A model generated the notes under the pieces. It was not told where the DNA came from. It searched no databases and saw nothing but the letters and a program-made list of their open reading frames with translations. The position numbers and the translations under genes were made by a program. This document shows, one piece after another, positions 63,526 to 64,000 of a DNA stretch of 64,000 nt. How positions within the stretch are numbered: position 1 is the stretch's first letter; each line of letters begins with the position of its first letter. Source of the DNA: Mucidula mucida (taxonomy: Eukaryota; Basidiomycota; Agaricomycetes; Agaricales; Physalacriaceae). Where the stretch lies: the NCBI GenBank assembly GCA_015501055.1, contig JADNYV010000075.1, forward strand, positions 1 to 64,000, in the 5' to 3' direction.

Positions 63526-64000
63526 CATCATGGTTTTGAATTGCCTTAGCTCCACTTCGACAAAGCTTTTTGTCTTCGATGGGCCTCCAGAGCCGCTAGA
63601 CAGTGCTTATATTCAGCGCATAGAACTGGCCACGTACGCATTTCCGAAGCAATATCATAATTCATGACCGATTCTGTCATTCCTCCTCAGTGTATACCTA
63701 ATTATCTTACTCCAAGTTCTTGCTGTCCTTCTTCTTTCGTCGCCCACCAGGTTCTGTCCACTGAGTCCCGTATCATCTTTTTCACGTATGTAGCTCGCCA
63801 GCCTTTCGTTAGGCCGAGTCTGTGCATCGACGCGGTTTATAGGATCACCACAGTTCACATCTGTGAGTCCTGCTTATTCTTGATCGCGGCTTGTCTTACG
63901 GTTCTAGTATATATACTTACTCTAATAATGGCGATATTTGGCGTGAGTGCGACGATGGAGATCAACTAGTCTATTCGCCGGGCTATACCCCCGCTCTTCT
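63526..64000. other. Window end, possible start of another gene
   Basis: An ATG at 63531 opens 45 codons (LFVFDGPPEPLDSAYIQR) and hydrophobic plus-strand pieces appear near 63860-63960 (LFLIAACLTVLVYILTLIMA). They may be exons of a membrane-protein gene running out of the window. Too little is visible to name it. Confidence 0.3.

Overview
The window looks like nuclear DNA of a mushroom-forming basidiomycete (Agaricomycetes). Genes sit close together on both strands. They are cut by many introns of about 45-70 nt with GT..AG (rarely GC..AG) ends. The families fit this group: BTB, F-box-like and MYND proteins, a divergent PAK kinase, a PL14 lyase, chromodomain Ty3/gypsy and Crypton elements. 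There are no operons, rRNA or CRISPR arrays. One tRNA-Ala(AGC) is present. All calls come from reading translations by eye; no search was run.

Layout. 1-3243: the 3' end of an unknown gene, a gap, then a RING-CH membrane E3 ligase. 3500-7770: an F-box-like relic, a tandem ~1.1 kb duplication carrying a small-protein family marked by an ILEG motif, and a fragment of a PDAP1/HASPP28-like gene. 7915-9695: PL14 lyase and tRNA. 9789-13783: broken DUF1365 and BTB genes. 14139-21352: a TA-flanked MITE, then a gypsy chromovirus with nearly identical LTRs but broken pol, then a repeat array. 22114-26498: SR splicing factor, a hAT-type MITE with a perfect 8-bp target duplication, and mitochondrial D-lactate dehydrogenase. 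26700-30494: F-box relic and a multi-pass membrane protein. 31283-39950: small secreted protein, SRPBCC protein, aldo/keto reductase, HhH protein, four-TM protein, ER chaperone LHS1. 41082-47111: a RING-like gene, a decayed Crypton and an unknown gene. 47483-64000: APH-like kinase, PAK-like kinase, GINS subunit SLD5, a third ILEG member, histone methyltransferase SET2, tandem MYND genes, an oxidoreductase-like protein.

Several genes form divergent pairs with short shared upstream regions: secreted protein/SRPBCC, AKR/HhH, four-TM/LHS1, SLD5/ILEG3, MYND/oxidoreductase-like. Housekeeping genes cover DNA replication (SLD5), splicing (SR), chromatin (SET2), ER folding (LHS1) and mitochondrial lactate oxidation (DLD).

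The most novel item is the ILEG family. All three members share a promoter module, and all three have a long inverted repeat downstream of the stop; it is the same element in the two tandem copies and a related one in the third. A caution: several genes that should be intact (SLD5, SET2, the PAK-like kinase) show apparent one-base shifts, often in homopolymers, while LHS1, DLD, AKR and others are clean. Consensus errors must be excluded before any pseudogene call is trusted.
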